Source of the DNA: Sphagnum compactum
Lineage: Eukaryota > Bryophyta > Sphagnopsida > Sphagnales
Assembly: GCA_965153455.1 (NCBI GenBank)
Contig: OZ234493.1
Span: forward strand, 35,268,213 to 35,332,212
Direction: 5' to 3'
Length of the DNA stretch: 64,000 nt
Below are positions 36,099 to 47,390 of this stretch, piece after piece. Position numbers and translations under genes: made by a program. How positions within the stretch are numbered: the first letter of the stretch is position 1; each line of letters opens with the position of its first letter. The notes below the pieces were generated by a model. It was not told the origin of the DNA, did no database searches, and worked only from the letters and a program-made list of their open reading frames with translations.

Positions 36099-38044
36099 TG
36101 TCACAACCCTAGCCTTTGGCTTGCGACCAAGGCAAGGGGGTTGTGAGGTTGCGGGCCTAGTAGTAGACCCGGGAGGCACATCACATGCTCCCGGGAGTGC
36201 AAGGAGTGCAAAGAGTCCAGAGAGTGTGAGGGAGTGAACCCTCACACTCCCAAGTGAACTCCCACGTTGGGAGTTGGTGAGAGTTGGAGTCCCGGGGGGA
36301 CTCCCGAAACTTCAAGAGAGTGTTGGAAGCTTGGGGGACGCCCGAGTTAGCTTGAGACAAGGTCCGAGCCGCAAGGTGTCGGCTCGAGTTCCTCATGAAG
36401 GAAAGGATGAAAGAGTTCCTCCCAAGTGAGGGGGGGGTTTAAGAGAAACCCTCCCGGACTTGTCAAGAGAGTGTTGGAAGCTTGGGGACGCCTAAGTTAG
36501 CTTGAGACAAGGTCCAAGCCGCAAGGTGTCGGCAAATGATGACTCATGAGGGGAAGGATGAAATAGTTCCTCCCGAGTGAGGGAGGGGGTTTAAGAGAAA
36601 CCTTCCTCGACTTGTCAAGAGAGTGTTGGAAGCTTGGGGGATGCCCGAGTTAGCTTGAGACAAGGGCCAAGCCGCAAGGTGTCGGCAAGTGATGGCCAAA
36701 GATCCAAAAGAAAGCAAGTGCAATTGTGTGGGTGAAAACCCTAAGTGTCAATGAGGACATTGACCTCTTCTTCTAGTGAGGGAGAGTGTCGCAACCCTAG
36801 CCTTGGCTCAAGGCCAAGGCAAGGGGGTTACAAGGTGCAAGCCTAATAGTAGACCCGGGAGTCACATCGCATGCTCCCGGGAGTGCAACCGTGAGAGAGA
36901 GAAAACTCTAAGTGTCAATGAGGACATTGACCTCTTCTTCTAGTGGGGAAGAGTGTCGCAACCCTAGCCTTTGGCTTGCGACCAAGGCAAGGGGGTTGTG
37001 AGGTTGCGGGCCTAGTAGTAGACCCGGGAGGCACATCACATGCTCCCGGGAGTGCAAGGAGTGCAAAGAGTCCAGAGAGTGTGAGGGAGTGAACCCTCAC
37101 ACTCCCAAGTGAACTCCCACGTTGGGAGTTGGTGAGAGTTGGAGTCCCGGGGGGACTCCCGAAACTTCAGAGAGCGTTTTGAGGGGTCAAAACTCCATGG
37201 CTTGTTTCGCTCTTTATATCAATGGAAAGCTCTTGAAGTGTAGATGTCCAAAATGGGCTCGCATTGCTCATTTGGACATCTGAAACACAAGTTATGGCCA
37301 AAAGAAGGCCCGGGAGTCGAATTCCCGGGAGTCGTCCAGTTTTGACTCCCGACCACTAAAAGTCGGGAATCGACCCGATTTACTTAGCTGCAGAGTACGT
37401 GCGACATACCGTTGGAAAGGTCTCGACGAGATCTACAACTTTGCTTCAGACTGCATCGCGATCCGAGGTCTTCTCGCAAAGTTATGGGGCTCCAAAGTCG
37501 CGGGAGTCCCATTTGGCGCGATTTCGGGACTCCCACTCGGGAGTCCCGGGAAAAATAGCCATTTGGATGTAGCCTCCGTGGAGAGTCACAGAGTATACTA
37601 TAAGGGGGGGGAAGTGGTTGGCTTCCCCAAGAGGGAAGGTGCTGGCTTCCCCACCAAAGGGAGTGAGGTGGTGGCTTACTCCCGAGCCCGGAGTGTGTGT
37701 GTGTTCAAAGTGAGTCCGAGTTCACCCGTGGCTTGTCCCAACACCAAAAGGATTCAACATGAGTCCCAAGGGGGAAGGTGGTGGCTTCCCCAAGGTCCGG
37801 GCCGTGGCTCTTCCTAGCACCAAGGGTGTTCCAACTTTGGACTAACCACTTGGAGTGGTTCATGGAGGGTCCGTGTGAGTGAGTCAAGCTTGTCAACTCT
37901 TCCTAGTCCCATCCCGGAGCTCCAACACACCCCTCTACCCCTCAAGTGTTGTGAGCTAGGGAGCGGCTCCAAGTTCCAACTCCTTCCGCATTGCCGCATA
38001 CTTGGACCCTCAAGTGGGTCTACGAGGAACTTGGGAGCGCGTCA
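36099..38044 (+). mobile_element. LTR insertion (solo-LTR-like), 1946 bp, 5-bp target duplication
   Basis: It begins TGTCACAACC and ends GCGTCA, with CTGCA directly before (36094-36098) and after (38045-38049) as a target-site duplication. It carries no gag or pol. The first 216 bp (36099-36314) recur at 36954-37169 with one substitution seen, and a third, diverged copy of the start lies at about 36787. Between these are three ~151-bp tandem units (starting at 36313, 36464 and 36616). A TATAAGG motif at 37599 precedes a G-run and could be the LTR promoter. GC content is clearly above the surroundings, with GGGAGTCCCGGG-type palindromic words. It could be a solo LTR with internal expansion or a small non-autonomous LTR element. 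Confidence 0.8.
36313..36705 (+). repeat. Three ~151-bp tandem units within the LTR
   Basis: Each unit begins CAAGAGAGTGTTGGAAGCTTGGGG and includes GAGACAAGG and GCCGCAAGGTGTCGGC. Starts are at 36313, 36464 and 36616; the third unit is cut short after about 90 bp. Confidence 0.85.
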
Positions 38045-40953
38045 CTGCACCTCCCAAACACCACCATTCTCAAACATTGGTTTGCAACATGGGTAAACAA
38101 TATCAAGGATGTTTTTTCCACACTCTTTCTCACAATGTTGTCCATGACTTTGTTACTTATAAACTTTTTTTTTCCATCTCCATTATGTGCATGTAATGGC
38201 ATCTGACGGTTGTGGTTGACCTCCACATTAACCGATCAATTCGATGGCCTCTAAAACCTTTTGTGTCAAAAGAAAACTAATGATTTAAGGCATCATGGTA
38301 CAATTCACTGCTCATTTGTGTGTCTTGGTTGGAATGAGGCACATGTTGAAGACCAACCATCCATAATTTTAAAACATTGCACATGTTGCAAGAATTACAT
38401 ATGGCCACCCAAAAGACAATTTAAGAACAAATTTACAAAAAAATGGTTAGATGATTTTAAACATGACAAGTTAAAAATGATCACATACCAAATTTCTAAT
38501 AATAGGTCTAAAAATGACTTGTCCATGGATGTGTCACTAAGAAAATGTTGATTAAAGTTTTGCCGCACATTATTTTTCCCACATTCTTTGAATGCATCAA
38601 TGTTTTCATCATGGTTCATAGACATGTACGTCACATCATGGAGGTCATGGAAGATTGCATCTCACATTTCAACATTTTTTATTTTTTTGATTACATGTAA
38701 CTGTCAAACTTTTAAGACATGCCAACAACAAAGGAAAATAAATACATGGTTTATACTCCAAATGGTCCTATGCATGCATACACAATGAACAAAATTAATG
38801 CATTGGTTGGGTGCACAAACATTATAAACATGAGAAGGATTCAAATACCTAATGAAATATCATTAAACATAATTTTTAAAAATGTATAGGTGGTTGGGTA
38901 TTTACCATAATGCCTTTAGTTCTTGTGGGGCATTGTCAATAATGAAACAAGATGGTTTCCAATTGGGCATGCATGACAACATCTTTGATTTGAAGGGTCT
39001 TAACCATTCAAGCAAATCCTCAACTATTTATTGACTTGTAATGATGGATGCTAAAGGAACACATGTGCAATAAACATCAAAACCCATCAAAATGAACAAA
39101 TGAAACTTCATGTCATTGGTGCCAGATGTGGCATCCATTGAAATAACACCATTGTGGCCACATGAAAACATTGATTGACATTGAATTGGCATTTGGATGC
39201 CAATTGTGAATGGTGCTTGAATCCCATTAACTTTGCTGGCTAATTTTTGAAAGGAAAAAACATCCTCCAAATGCTAAAGAACCCAAGATTGAATGGAAAT
39301 GGCTAGGTTCTTATGTAAACATTAACTTTTTTTTTTTTCTTGGTCCAAATAGACAATGTCTTGATGTGTAACGAAATCATCCCTCATCATGGGCCTCTTT
39401 AATATTCATACGTTGCCACAATTACTTTATGTTTGTTGTATAATTTTTTAATTATGTAGCCCAAACTCAATTAAATTCATATGTATTTTTTAAGGCTTGT
39501 GACATTTGCGGGGCATAAAAAGACATATGAACAATAGATCTAAAATCTTGTTGGCCATGTGTAGGTGACCCATTTGCTCACACATGAAATCTATGGTAGG
39601 AAGTTTTTTTGCCACATTGGGGACTTATGTGTAAAATCTTTTGATTGATAATGAAGCTAAACAACTTTGTTTGATAAACCAAGTGTGGTTGGGATCATCA
39701 TGATGATCATATAATCTGTATTGCATTGGTACCTAAGCAAACAAAAATTCAAAATAAAATATGGGATTTTTATGTACAAGCTAAAGAAAATTTAAAAAGG
39801 CTTTGATACTTACCATGTATGCCTGAAGTGGTTCTTAAAGTTGGATGATTAACATCCTTTTGTGGTAACAAGTTATTATGTATTTTCCATTCCACAAAGG
39901 TGCCCCTATCCCCACATTCACCTTCTAAAAACTTTGAAACATGAACATATGGAGTATAAGCAATTTTAGTTGATATTTTGTTTTGACCTCCATGTCATGT
40001 GCTAATGGTCCATAATAAATTTGTGTTTGAAAATCAGAATTTAGTGCGATTTTGGACATCAGTTAATTAGGACTTTGGAGTTCTTCCCACATTTGAAAAA
40101 TAAAATGATATTCTAGCCCAATATGATGTGTGCATGCACCAAAAGATTATCCAAAACTTTTAATTATAACTACAAATCTGAAAATGCAATACTTGCATTG
40201 TGATGGAAACCCATAATGTTTATGGAGGTGAAAATGCAATACCCACATGTCAATTTAAAATTCACATTGTTTGTGGGTGGTGAAAATGCAAAATCTATAT
40301 ATCAAATATGGAAGATTTTTAGTGCAAATTGATGACCTTGTTAAATCCATGCAATGAAAATGTAATTGCCTAAACTAGGAGTAAAACAACAAAAAAACTA
40401 AGGAAAATGACTTTTTTAAATCATACTTTTGATGTTAATGGATGATGCCACATTCAAAAGTGTCCTAGTTCGACTTGAAAACACAACCCTAAATAGAAAT
40501 CAACACACATTTCATTAAATCCCTAAACCCAAACTTGAAACAATCCAATGGTAGATGCGCTCAACCTAATAATTATATAAACATATATAAATGGTAATAC
40601 AAAATATAACAACAATAATGTTATGAATTCTAAAGCTAATAAGTGAAGAAACTAATGAATGGAAGAATTAGCCTTAAAATTTTAAGTTAATTAATGCAAA
40701 AAATGACCTAAACAATTTTAATGGTAAATTTCATTAAAAAAAAACTATACAAACACATACAAATGTCAAACTAAATAAATTTTTAAGAGTGAATTATGGA
40801 TTCAAATTCAAAAATGATGAAATGAAAAAACTTAAATGAGTGAAAAATGAAGTTACCTCTTTTTTTAGTGTAGTATCTCCAATTTGAAACCCTTTCCACT
40901 CACTTTCAAAAGAGATCAAATGAGTCTTGCTTTAGATATGTCTATATGAAAAT

Positions 40954-40971
40954 CCCCCCCCCCCCCCCCCC
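40954..40971 (+). repeat. Homopolymer of 18 C
   Basis: A pure C run inside AT-rich DNA of the candidate MULE. The length is likely to vary between individuals and may be misassembled. Confidence 0.9.
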
Positions 40972-41397
40972 AATCCAACCTAGGAAGATTTTCATTAATA
41001 CCCTTAAATGTGCAAAAATTCATAAATATTTTTTGTTCGCCTAACTTTAAATTGATCAAGCCTATTGTTTAATTAAATTACGTACATCATTAAACTAAGT
41101 ATTTATTGGGTAATCAAATTACGTACATCATGCATTAGATGGTTCAAGATGGAGGTGGAGGTTTATAATTAACATCAAAAAAATTCTCACGATTGCAATA
41201 CCATATTTGGGGCTAGTAGTTTGTTGTCATTAAGGGTTCGAATAGGATTAAAAATAACTTTTTATTGGCTCTTTGCAATACTTACATTTTATGTTATAAC
41301 ATCATTCATTGAAATAAACAACACAAGTGTTAGATAGGTATAAGGTGGGTGAATGGGGGTACATAGATAAGTAGGTGGATGGGTGGGTGGGTTAAGG

Positions 41398-41960
41398 TCT
41401 TTCCAAGAGGTAGATGTTTAATTAAGAAGCATGAAAGTTTTGTCAAGATGTAAAGGTTTAGTTAAGAAATAATGTGTTTTGTCAACATGTAAAGGTTTAG
41501 CTAGGAAGACATAGAGGTTTTGTCAACAGGTAAAGGTTTTGTGAAAAAGAAATATAGGTGTTGCCAAAAGATAAATGTTTAGCCATGAAAAGACAAAAGT
41601 TTTGCTAGAAGTAAAAGTTTAGCCATGAAAAGATAAAAGTTTTGCAAGGAAAACATAAAAGTCTTGTCAAGAAGTAAAGTAGAAGCCAGGAAGAAATAGA
41701 GACTTTGCAAAGAAGATGTAAAGAGATTTAGCCATGAAAAAATAAAATGTTTGCCAAGAAAATATAACATTTTTCCCTGGGCTAAACCTCTATCTCTCAG
41801 CATGTAAAGGTTTAACTTAGCAAAAACATAGAAATTTTATGGAGAGGTAAATGTTTAGTCAAGAAGAAATAAAAGTTTTACCAAGAAATAATGTTTAGCC
41901 ATGAAAAAATAGAGGTTTTGCCAAGAAATAAATATTTAGTTAGGAAAGATTGAAAGTAAA
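41398..41960. repeat. ~40-bp degenerate minisatellite
   Basis: AAGnnGTAAAGGTTTAGCCATGAAAAGATAAAAGTTTTGCC-type units (described here with gaps) recur about a dozen times, with frequent small indels. The minus-strand frame at 41579-41803 is this repeat translated. The array lies between the transposase remnant and the right inverted repeat. Confidence 0.7.
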
Positions 41961-42126
41961 TAAAGAGTTGATTGTTACTTGGTAGGTAGGGCCAAGTTTA
42001 AGTCAGCAGGGTTAGGTCAATATGATAACTAGGTCAATAAGATAGCTAGGTGGGAACGTAGTATGGAGGTCAAGGTTGAAAAAACAATGGTCAAAAAAAG
42101 AGTAAAAGACCAATAGCCAAAAAAGG

Positions 42127-42525
42127 TTGATTGTGGTACAATGTTGGTTAAAGCAGGGTCAAGCGCCAGATGAAAAAACGCAGCCCATCCTATGGACAGA
42201 ATGGCCAACTGGTGCACTGGTGAGTGCTGGGTTCACTTTCGTCACGACTGACTACTCTGCAACAACAAACAATTTCAGTGCCCAACCCAAACTCTCGAAA
42301 AAAAGAAAGTATGTCATGTTTTTGGCAATGGTGGCGTTGATTGCCCAACTCAGGAATATGATGTTGCAGACACCCAAAGCAATGGGTTTGTCACCCATGC
42401 ATGCCCCCCTCGAATTCCAATTGAGGAGCAATGGAGTTGCACAACTTTTTACACAACTTCTAGGCACATTTGCAGAGGCTAATCCATTTTTTTGGAGTCT
42501 GACAATTTTAACCAAATGTCAATAA
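42127..42525 (+). other. Unrecognised 132-codon open frame inside the candidate MULE
   Basis: An open frame begins at a TTG codon (first ATG later, at about 42313), next to the right inverted repeat. It is richer in GC than its surroundings. The translation (e.g. TDYSATTNNFSAQPKLSKKR and LLGTFAEANPFFWS) matches no family that I know. A neighbouring frame is also partly open. It could be a host fragment picked up by the element or chance. Confidence 0.2.
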
Positions 42526-42574
42526 AGGTTACACATTAACTTGTACCCTGGTAACTTGTACTTGACATCATTTA

Positions 42575-42894
42575 CTTTGTTGGCCTTGCCTACCAAGGCA
42601 AGAATATTGTGTTTAGATTCATTATAGAGTATAGTAGCTTAATGGATTTTTATAGGCCCCTAGGTAATAACAATAGGTCTATTTTTATATGCATATTTTT
42701 GAAAGATGATATTTTGGCTTGTGTTGAAACTTGAGATTAATTATAGAGTTATAATATCTTGAAGGATTTTGGTTGCTTTTAGAGGATTTTTTCAACATTA
42801 TATTATTTCATGGTAAATTATTTGAGTTTTCATAGTTCTCTTGCATTAAGATACTTTTTCATGTAAATGGCAAGGCCACAGTGTGACACACCCC
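42575..42894 (-). repeat. Right terminal inverted repeat of the candidate MULE
   Basis: Reverse-complement partner of 35076-35384. The outer end is at about 42894 (TGTGACACACCCC) and the inner end at TTTGTTGGCCTTGCC (about 42576). Confidence 0.7.
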
Positions 42895-43754
42895 TTGTTT
42901 AAGATGCAAGTGGAAGAGGGCTGAAACACTTTGAGATTTTAGATCTTACTAGTGTACACTGTACCAGAGGCCCAAGTGTGAACTGGTCACCCAACTAATT
43001 TTTCATTATAAAATCATCTTTTGTAATGTAATTGAATATCCACTGAAAAAGCCTCCTCAAAATTCAATATCACACACCTCAGGTCTAAAAATTTCCAAAT
43101 CACCTTCATTAAATCCTACTCATCATCAAGGGCTTTTCGATAAGAGCTTTCCGACAATGTTAAGAGTGTGCCCAAATTCCAATATAAATTTAGTTTTGAT
43201 TTAAATGACTTCTCCAACATAGGTTGCAACATTATGAAACCAACTCAGTGCACCCCTACCCATTGAGGGCTTTCCAATGGTACCAAGAGCATGACAAGAG
43301 GTTCTGCTACCATGTTGAGATCTCCCAAAACATGTAGCAGTACCTGGAGGCAGAGGGCCCACTGTTGTTTAAAATGTTTGGAGTTGGATGAATTTGTGGG
43401 TGCACAATAATAGGCCCTTGATTTGCAGATGACCGGGGCTAGTAGCAATCACTGTCAGCCTGTATGCGAAATTTAGTTGCAAGAAGATGAACCCTGAGTT
43501 GTCATTAAGACTGAGCTCTACTGCTCAAATGTAAGAAACATTGCCATGATTCAGAAGTTGAATGAACAAGACCCTGAGGAACAGATCACCCTTCTCAAAT
43601 GAAAGAATGGCAAACTGCATCTGAATCTTAGAAAATTGCTAAGACTTACATTAAGCTGGTACTGTTTTTCAGTGAACACAAAACAATCAACATGAGTGCA
43701 AAACAAGACCCAAATTGAGAGTCCACAACAGTGCAACAACAGTGCACTAATACT
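42895..43754. other. Gene-free stretch and 3' flank of eIF3j
   Basis: Unrecognised sequence, with GGGCTTTCC and GAGCTTTCC words near 43130-43275 that recall a repeat near 15.5 kb. The last ~150 bp probably hold the 3' UTR of the minus-strand eIF3j gene. Confidence 0.35.
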
Positions 43755-46100
43755 TTACATGAAATCAAAGTCATCCACTTCGTCATAAGTTCCAGGGGCA
43801 AAGCTATCATCATCAGGCTTGTCCACAAGAAGCTGCTTCTTCTTTGCACCTGCGAAACAGAAGAATGACATTAGCTCCTTGCACAAACCCCACTATGCAG
43901 ACTTACTACTACTAAAACAGAGCCCAACCAGCTCTCAGCATGTTGCTTACTCGGAACTTGAAGTGTTCCAGCTGTCCCATTTCTGTTGAAATAACCAATG
44001 ATCCCATCATTTGTAAGCTTCAGAAAAATGTGTTGACTGGAATATTCTCTGATACCCAACAGTCCAATACACAACCTGATATATTTCTAATATTGACAAA
44101 CTTCAAACCCTCCAGGCTGGCAAACTCTAGCAATCAGACTTACCTGTCTTCTTCTTCCCTGCTGTTGCATCCTTCTCAGCTTTAAGCTTTTCATTGGCAA
44201 TAACAGTCATGCTTGATGCCACCTCTTTTGCATCAGCAGCTTTCAAAGATGAGACTGCGTGTCTCATCAAAGCCCGAAGAAGAGTCATGTAATGAAAACT
44301 TTTCTGAATGTCAAGCACAATCAGAACAAACAGCTTGCCATGTTAAAGAGTACTAGAATTAGTGCCAGATAGGATCCCACATTGCAACCACTTTGAAGAG
44401 CACCTCCTACGATACATCAGAGATGGAACCAATCCACAGATGCTGGTGTAAAGGCTGCAACCCCACAGAAAAGAAAGATTGCTTGCTGAAAGTGTATTCA
44501 TCCCCTTGTTGCTTCTCTAGTTTGATATTCGTTGTGTGAAAGATTTACATGTGAATCACCAGAAGTTACACCATCCAATGAAGACTCGATTCTTTGAGTC
44601 AAGTTTGTTGCTAGGCAAATACAGACTAGGCAATTGAATAAACAAAAGGAGACGTACAAAAGGTAACTCCTGTACAGTACCTTCATATGCAAAACAGCTT
44701 GTGATTATAAACTGCAGAAGTCTTACCTCAAAAGGCCTTAGCTTTTGTGCAAGAAGCTCAGCATACTCCAGGAAGTCATCTTCTGACTTGGGAATGAATT
44801 CATCTAGAGTGCGTCCACCACCACTAGACTTTTGTGCACCAAAAAGCTCTGTTGTATGTTGATAGTCAGACTCCTCTACAAGCCTGTTACATAGCACATA
44901 AAGAATTCCATTAATCACTCTAGCCTTCTACAGCAAACCGCAGAACAGGCCAACAAAAGGTCGTTGAGACTGCCACTAGGCATCTAACAGCTGTGTCATT
45001 ACGATCACAAAAATTTGGAGGTTGTAATGAGGATACCTCTGTTGCCGCAGCTTCTCGGCCAAGGGATCAGCAAGCCTGTCATCTTGAAGAGAAGTCTTTG
45101 CACCCTTTGTATCAACTGCCTTCTTCTTATCTGTCTTCGGCTTTGCTGCAGCTGGTACCTATGCAACAGAACAAAAGATTGTTGGCCCATTGAGGTCCAT
45201 CCCACTAAGAAATCAGCCATGGCCAACCTCAAAAAATGTGGTGGAACCTGACATCAAATGGTCATGTGCAACCAAATGGAAAACCTTCAACTAGCTCTCT
45301 AAACCTAAAGATCTCCAAACCTCTACAGCAAGAGAAAAAAAATGGCAGTCCTCTCTCTACAGTTCAGACAACAGCTGTCCTCTCCACAACCCACCCAGTT
45401 GGCATATCAGTTTTGTCAGAACTCCAATAGCAAAAATACACTCCTCCAATGTCACTCACTTGCTACATCAGATGATGATGCATCAAGTACACTACACAGC
45501 AACAACACCTATGCTGCGCTTAGGGCACTTACAAGAACTTACAGGCTTGGGCTTGTCTTCCTCTTCCCAGGACTGCTTCACTTCCTCCTCTTCAGCATCT
45601 TCATCGTCCCACTGACTCTTCGGTGGCTCCTTTACAACCACTGGAGCCACAGGCACGAAATCCTCCGACTCTGCAGATCCAGGAAGAAAGGAACAAAAAA
45701 AAAGGTTCTGTCAAAAACCCTAAAAACCGCATCTAACAATCTTCGGCAACTTGGACACTTTGTCATATCTCTTCTCAACGGCAGCAATCATAAGCACACA
45801 AAGAACAAAAAAAAACTCCTAGAGAGGAAAGTTCACCATACTCCATAGCACAACGTCGAATCCATACATGCATACAGTCTCCATGCACAAAGGTTTTGCT
45901 TGACAGCTGCTGCCGGAGAGATAGTTACCTAGACCCTCAATCTAACCAGAAGGAAACTAAACTTTTCATGATCAAAATGGCTAAAGATCTACTACAAGGA
46001 GTAGTCTAAAGAGTGAAACAAGACGACAAAGAAACCAAGAAGAAAAAAATAAATAAAGCAGGGACAGAAGATGATGATGCATACCCCAGTCGTCGTCCAT
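43755..46100 (-). CDS. Translation initiation factor eIF3 subunit J, complete
   Basis: Six exons (46100-46085, 45670-45543, 45158-45037, 44883-44727, 44303-44144, 43849-43755) join in frame to 225 aa, about the length of the Arabidopsis protein. eIF3j binds the 40S decoding centre and helps eIF3 assemble on the small ribosomal subunit in the cytosol. Visible family marks: an acidic start MDDDWESEDF and KSQWDDEDAEEEEVKQSWEEE (23-43), DDRLADPLAEKLRQQ, the core RLVEESDYQHTTELFG, LDEFIPKSEDDFLEYAELL, LRPFEKSFHYMTLLRALMRH, SSLKAADAKEVASSMTVIAN, EKLKAEKDATAGKKK, and the C-terminus ending DEVDDFDFM. Exon 1 is only 16 nt of coding sequence, and all junctions have GT and AG. No lesion was seen. The start is the only ATG before the acidic region. 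Confidence 0.95.
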
Positions 46101-46139
46101 GCTGCTCCGCCGTCAAAATTGGTGCATCCACTTTCAATC

Positions 46140-46152
46140 AAACCCTAAACCC
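46140..46152. promoter_or_regulatory. Telo-box in the eIF3j leader
   Basis: AAACCCTAAACCC lies 40-52 bp upstream of the ATG (gene on the minus strand, where it reads GGGTTTAGGGTTT). Telo-boxes mark many plant genes of the translation apparatus, which fits this gene. Function is inferred. Confidence 0.55.
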
Positions 46153-46397
46153 GAAATCGATAATACTGCTCCACACGGCGGAAAGGGAAGACGGAGAAAC
46201 AAAGTCGGGGATTTTGATGGTTGAATTGCAAAGAACACAAAGCGATGTACTCGTTTGCAAAATCAAACGCACAAAAGAAACTCTGCTGCTTGTCTCTGTC
46301 TGGATGTGCGCGAGCGCGCGCGGTCGTCGAGCTTGCGCTCTTGTCGACCTCGCGAGATTGCAGTTCGCAAAGGAAGCAGCGAAGAAGAACTCTGTCA

Positions 46398-47390
46398 ATG
46401 CCCTTGTGGATGAAGAACTCTACAAAGCCTCATTCATTCATTTACGATGTGAGCTTGATGGATGCCCCTTGTGGATGAAACACTCCAAATTCTTCTTCAT
46501 TCGTTTATTTTTGAGGAGGGGTTGGTATGCCCTTGTGGATGGAAAAACTCTATACAACTTCTTCATTCATTCAGGAGGCGACCTTGGAGGGCCTTTGTTG
46601 AATAAAAGAACACTTCTTCATTCATTCAGGAGGAGAGCTTGGATGCCCTTGTAGATGAAGAACTCTACAAAGCTTAATTCATTCATTTACTAGGTCAGCT
46701 TGGATGCCCTTTGTGGATGAAACACTCCATATTCTTCTTCATCGTTTATTTAACAGGCAAGCTTGGGATGCCCTCGTGTATGAAAAAACTCTACAAAAAA
46801 AGTTTCATCCATTAAGAGGCGACTTTGGAGGGCCTTGTTGATAAAGAACTGTACAACCTTCTTCATTCATTTAGGAGGGGAGTTTGGATGGATGAAGAAC
46901 TCCACAAAGCTTCATTCATTCATTTATGAGGTCACCTTGGATGCCCCTTGTGGATGAAATTCTTCTTTATTCGTTTATTTATGAGTCGAGCTTGGGATGC
47001 CCTCCTGGATGAAAAAAACTCTACAAAACTTCTTCATTCATTCACAACGCGACCGTGGAGAGCCTTGCTGATAAAGAACTCTTACAAACTTCATTCCTTC
47101 ATTAGGAGGCGAGTTTGGATGCCCTCGTGGATGAAGAACTCGACAAAAACATCTTCATTCATTTACAAGGCAAGTTTGGATGCCCTTGTGGATGAAGAAC
47201 TCGACAAAACTCCTTCACTCATTAACAAGGCGAGCTTGGATGCCGTTGTGGATGAAGCACTCTACAAACATCTTCATTCAATTGCAAGGCGAGCTTCGAT
47301 TCATGTGTGGATGAAAAACTCTACAAACTTTTTCTTGGAAACCCCTTGGCTCCCGTTATGGATGAAAAATCCGTTTCATTCATTGAAGAA
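46398..47390. repeat. ~61-bp tandem array with ~244-bp higher-order repeat
   Basis: About 16 copies of GATGCCCTTGTGGATGAAGAACTCTACAAA-type units, each followed by CTTCATTCATT and ending in AGGCGAGCTTG (given here in pieces). Four unit variants repeat in the order A-B-C-D three times (A at 46398, 46641 and about 46886). A has AACTCTACAAAGC, B has ACTCCA and ATTCTTCTTCATTCG, C has GAAAAAACTCTA, and D has GAGGGCCTTGTTGA. The last ~270 bp are monomeric and decay near 47390. Open frames through the array on the plus strand are repeat translations. It begins about 300 bp upstream of the eIF3j start codon. Confidence 0.85.

Larger units (their letters stand above)
35776..39840 (-). pseudogene. MULE/FAR1-type transposase, interrupted and degenerate
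   Basis: Read right to left on the minus strand, with many stops and frame changes. First comes an N-terminal region (near 39700-39840, EWKIHNN and a DDPNHTWF segment). Then comes the DDE core, with GVISMDATSGTNDMKFHLF (first Asp, about 39112-39144) and CFIIDNAPQE (second Asp, about 38919-38955). Next are a segment with KKFISNKVMDNIVRKSVEK (about 38100-38160), and the SWIM zinc finger CCTCEWAL-x-KNFCKHQ (about 36010-36060). The SWIM part is separated from the upstream region by the LTR at 36099-38044. Removing the LTR and one target copy brings GVWE directly onto VQSQ in frame. The catalytic Glu was not located with certainty. No activity is expected. Confidence 0.75.
35076..42894 (-). mobile_element. 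Candidate Mutator-like element (MULE) with long terminal inverted repeats
   Basis: Sequence 35076-35384 matches the reverse complement of 42575-42894 at roughly 80 percent by eye. The outer ends read GGGCGTGTCACA and GGGGTGTGTCACA; the inner ends share TTGGTAGGCAAGrCCAACAAA. Long inverted repeats around a MULE-type transposase are the usual MULE architecture. A degenerate transposase lies inside on the minus strand. Two LTR-family insertions interrupt the left half, and minisatellite plus GCAATAC words fill much of the right half. No convincing 9-bp target duplication was found: TTTAATAAA and TTGTTTAAG agree at only about half the positions. The outer limits may therefore be off by a few bases, or the repeats may be two independent copies. 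Confidence 0.6.

Noticed and set aside
36060-36245. 61-codon minus frame found twice (also 36915-37100)
   Set aside because: Both are translations of the duplicated LTR start and are not conserved as a protein.
46398-47390. CRISPR array or repeat-protein gene
   Set aside because: The units are contiguous with no unique spacers, the genome is eukaryotic, and open frames shift between units. It is a tandem satellite.
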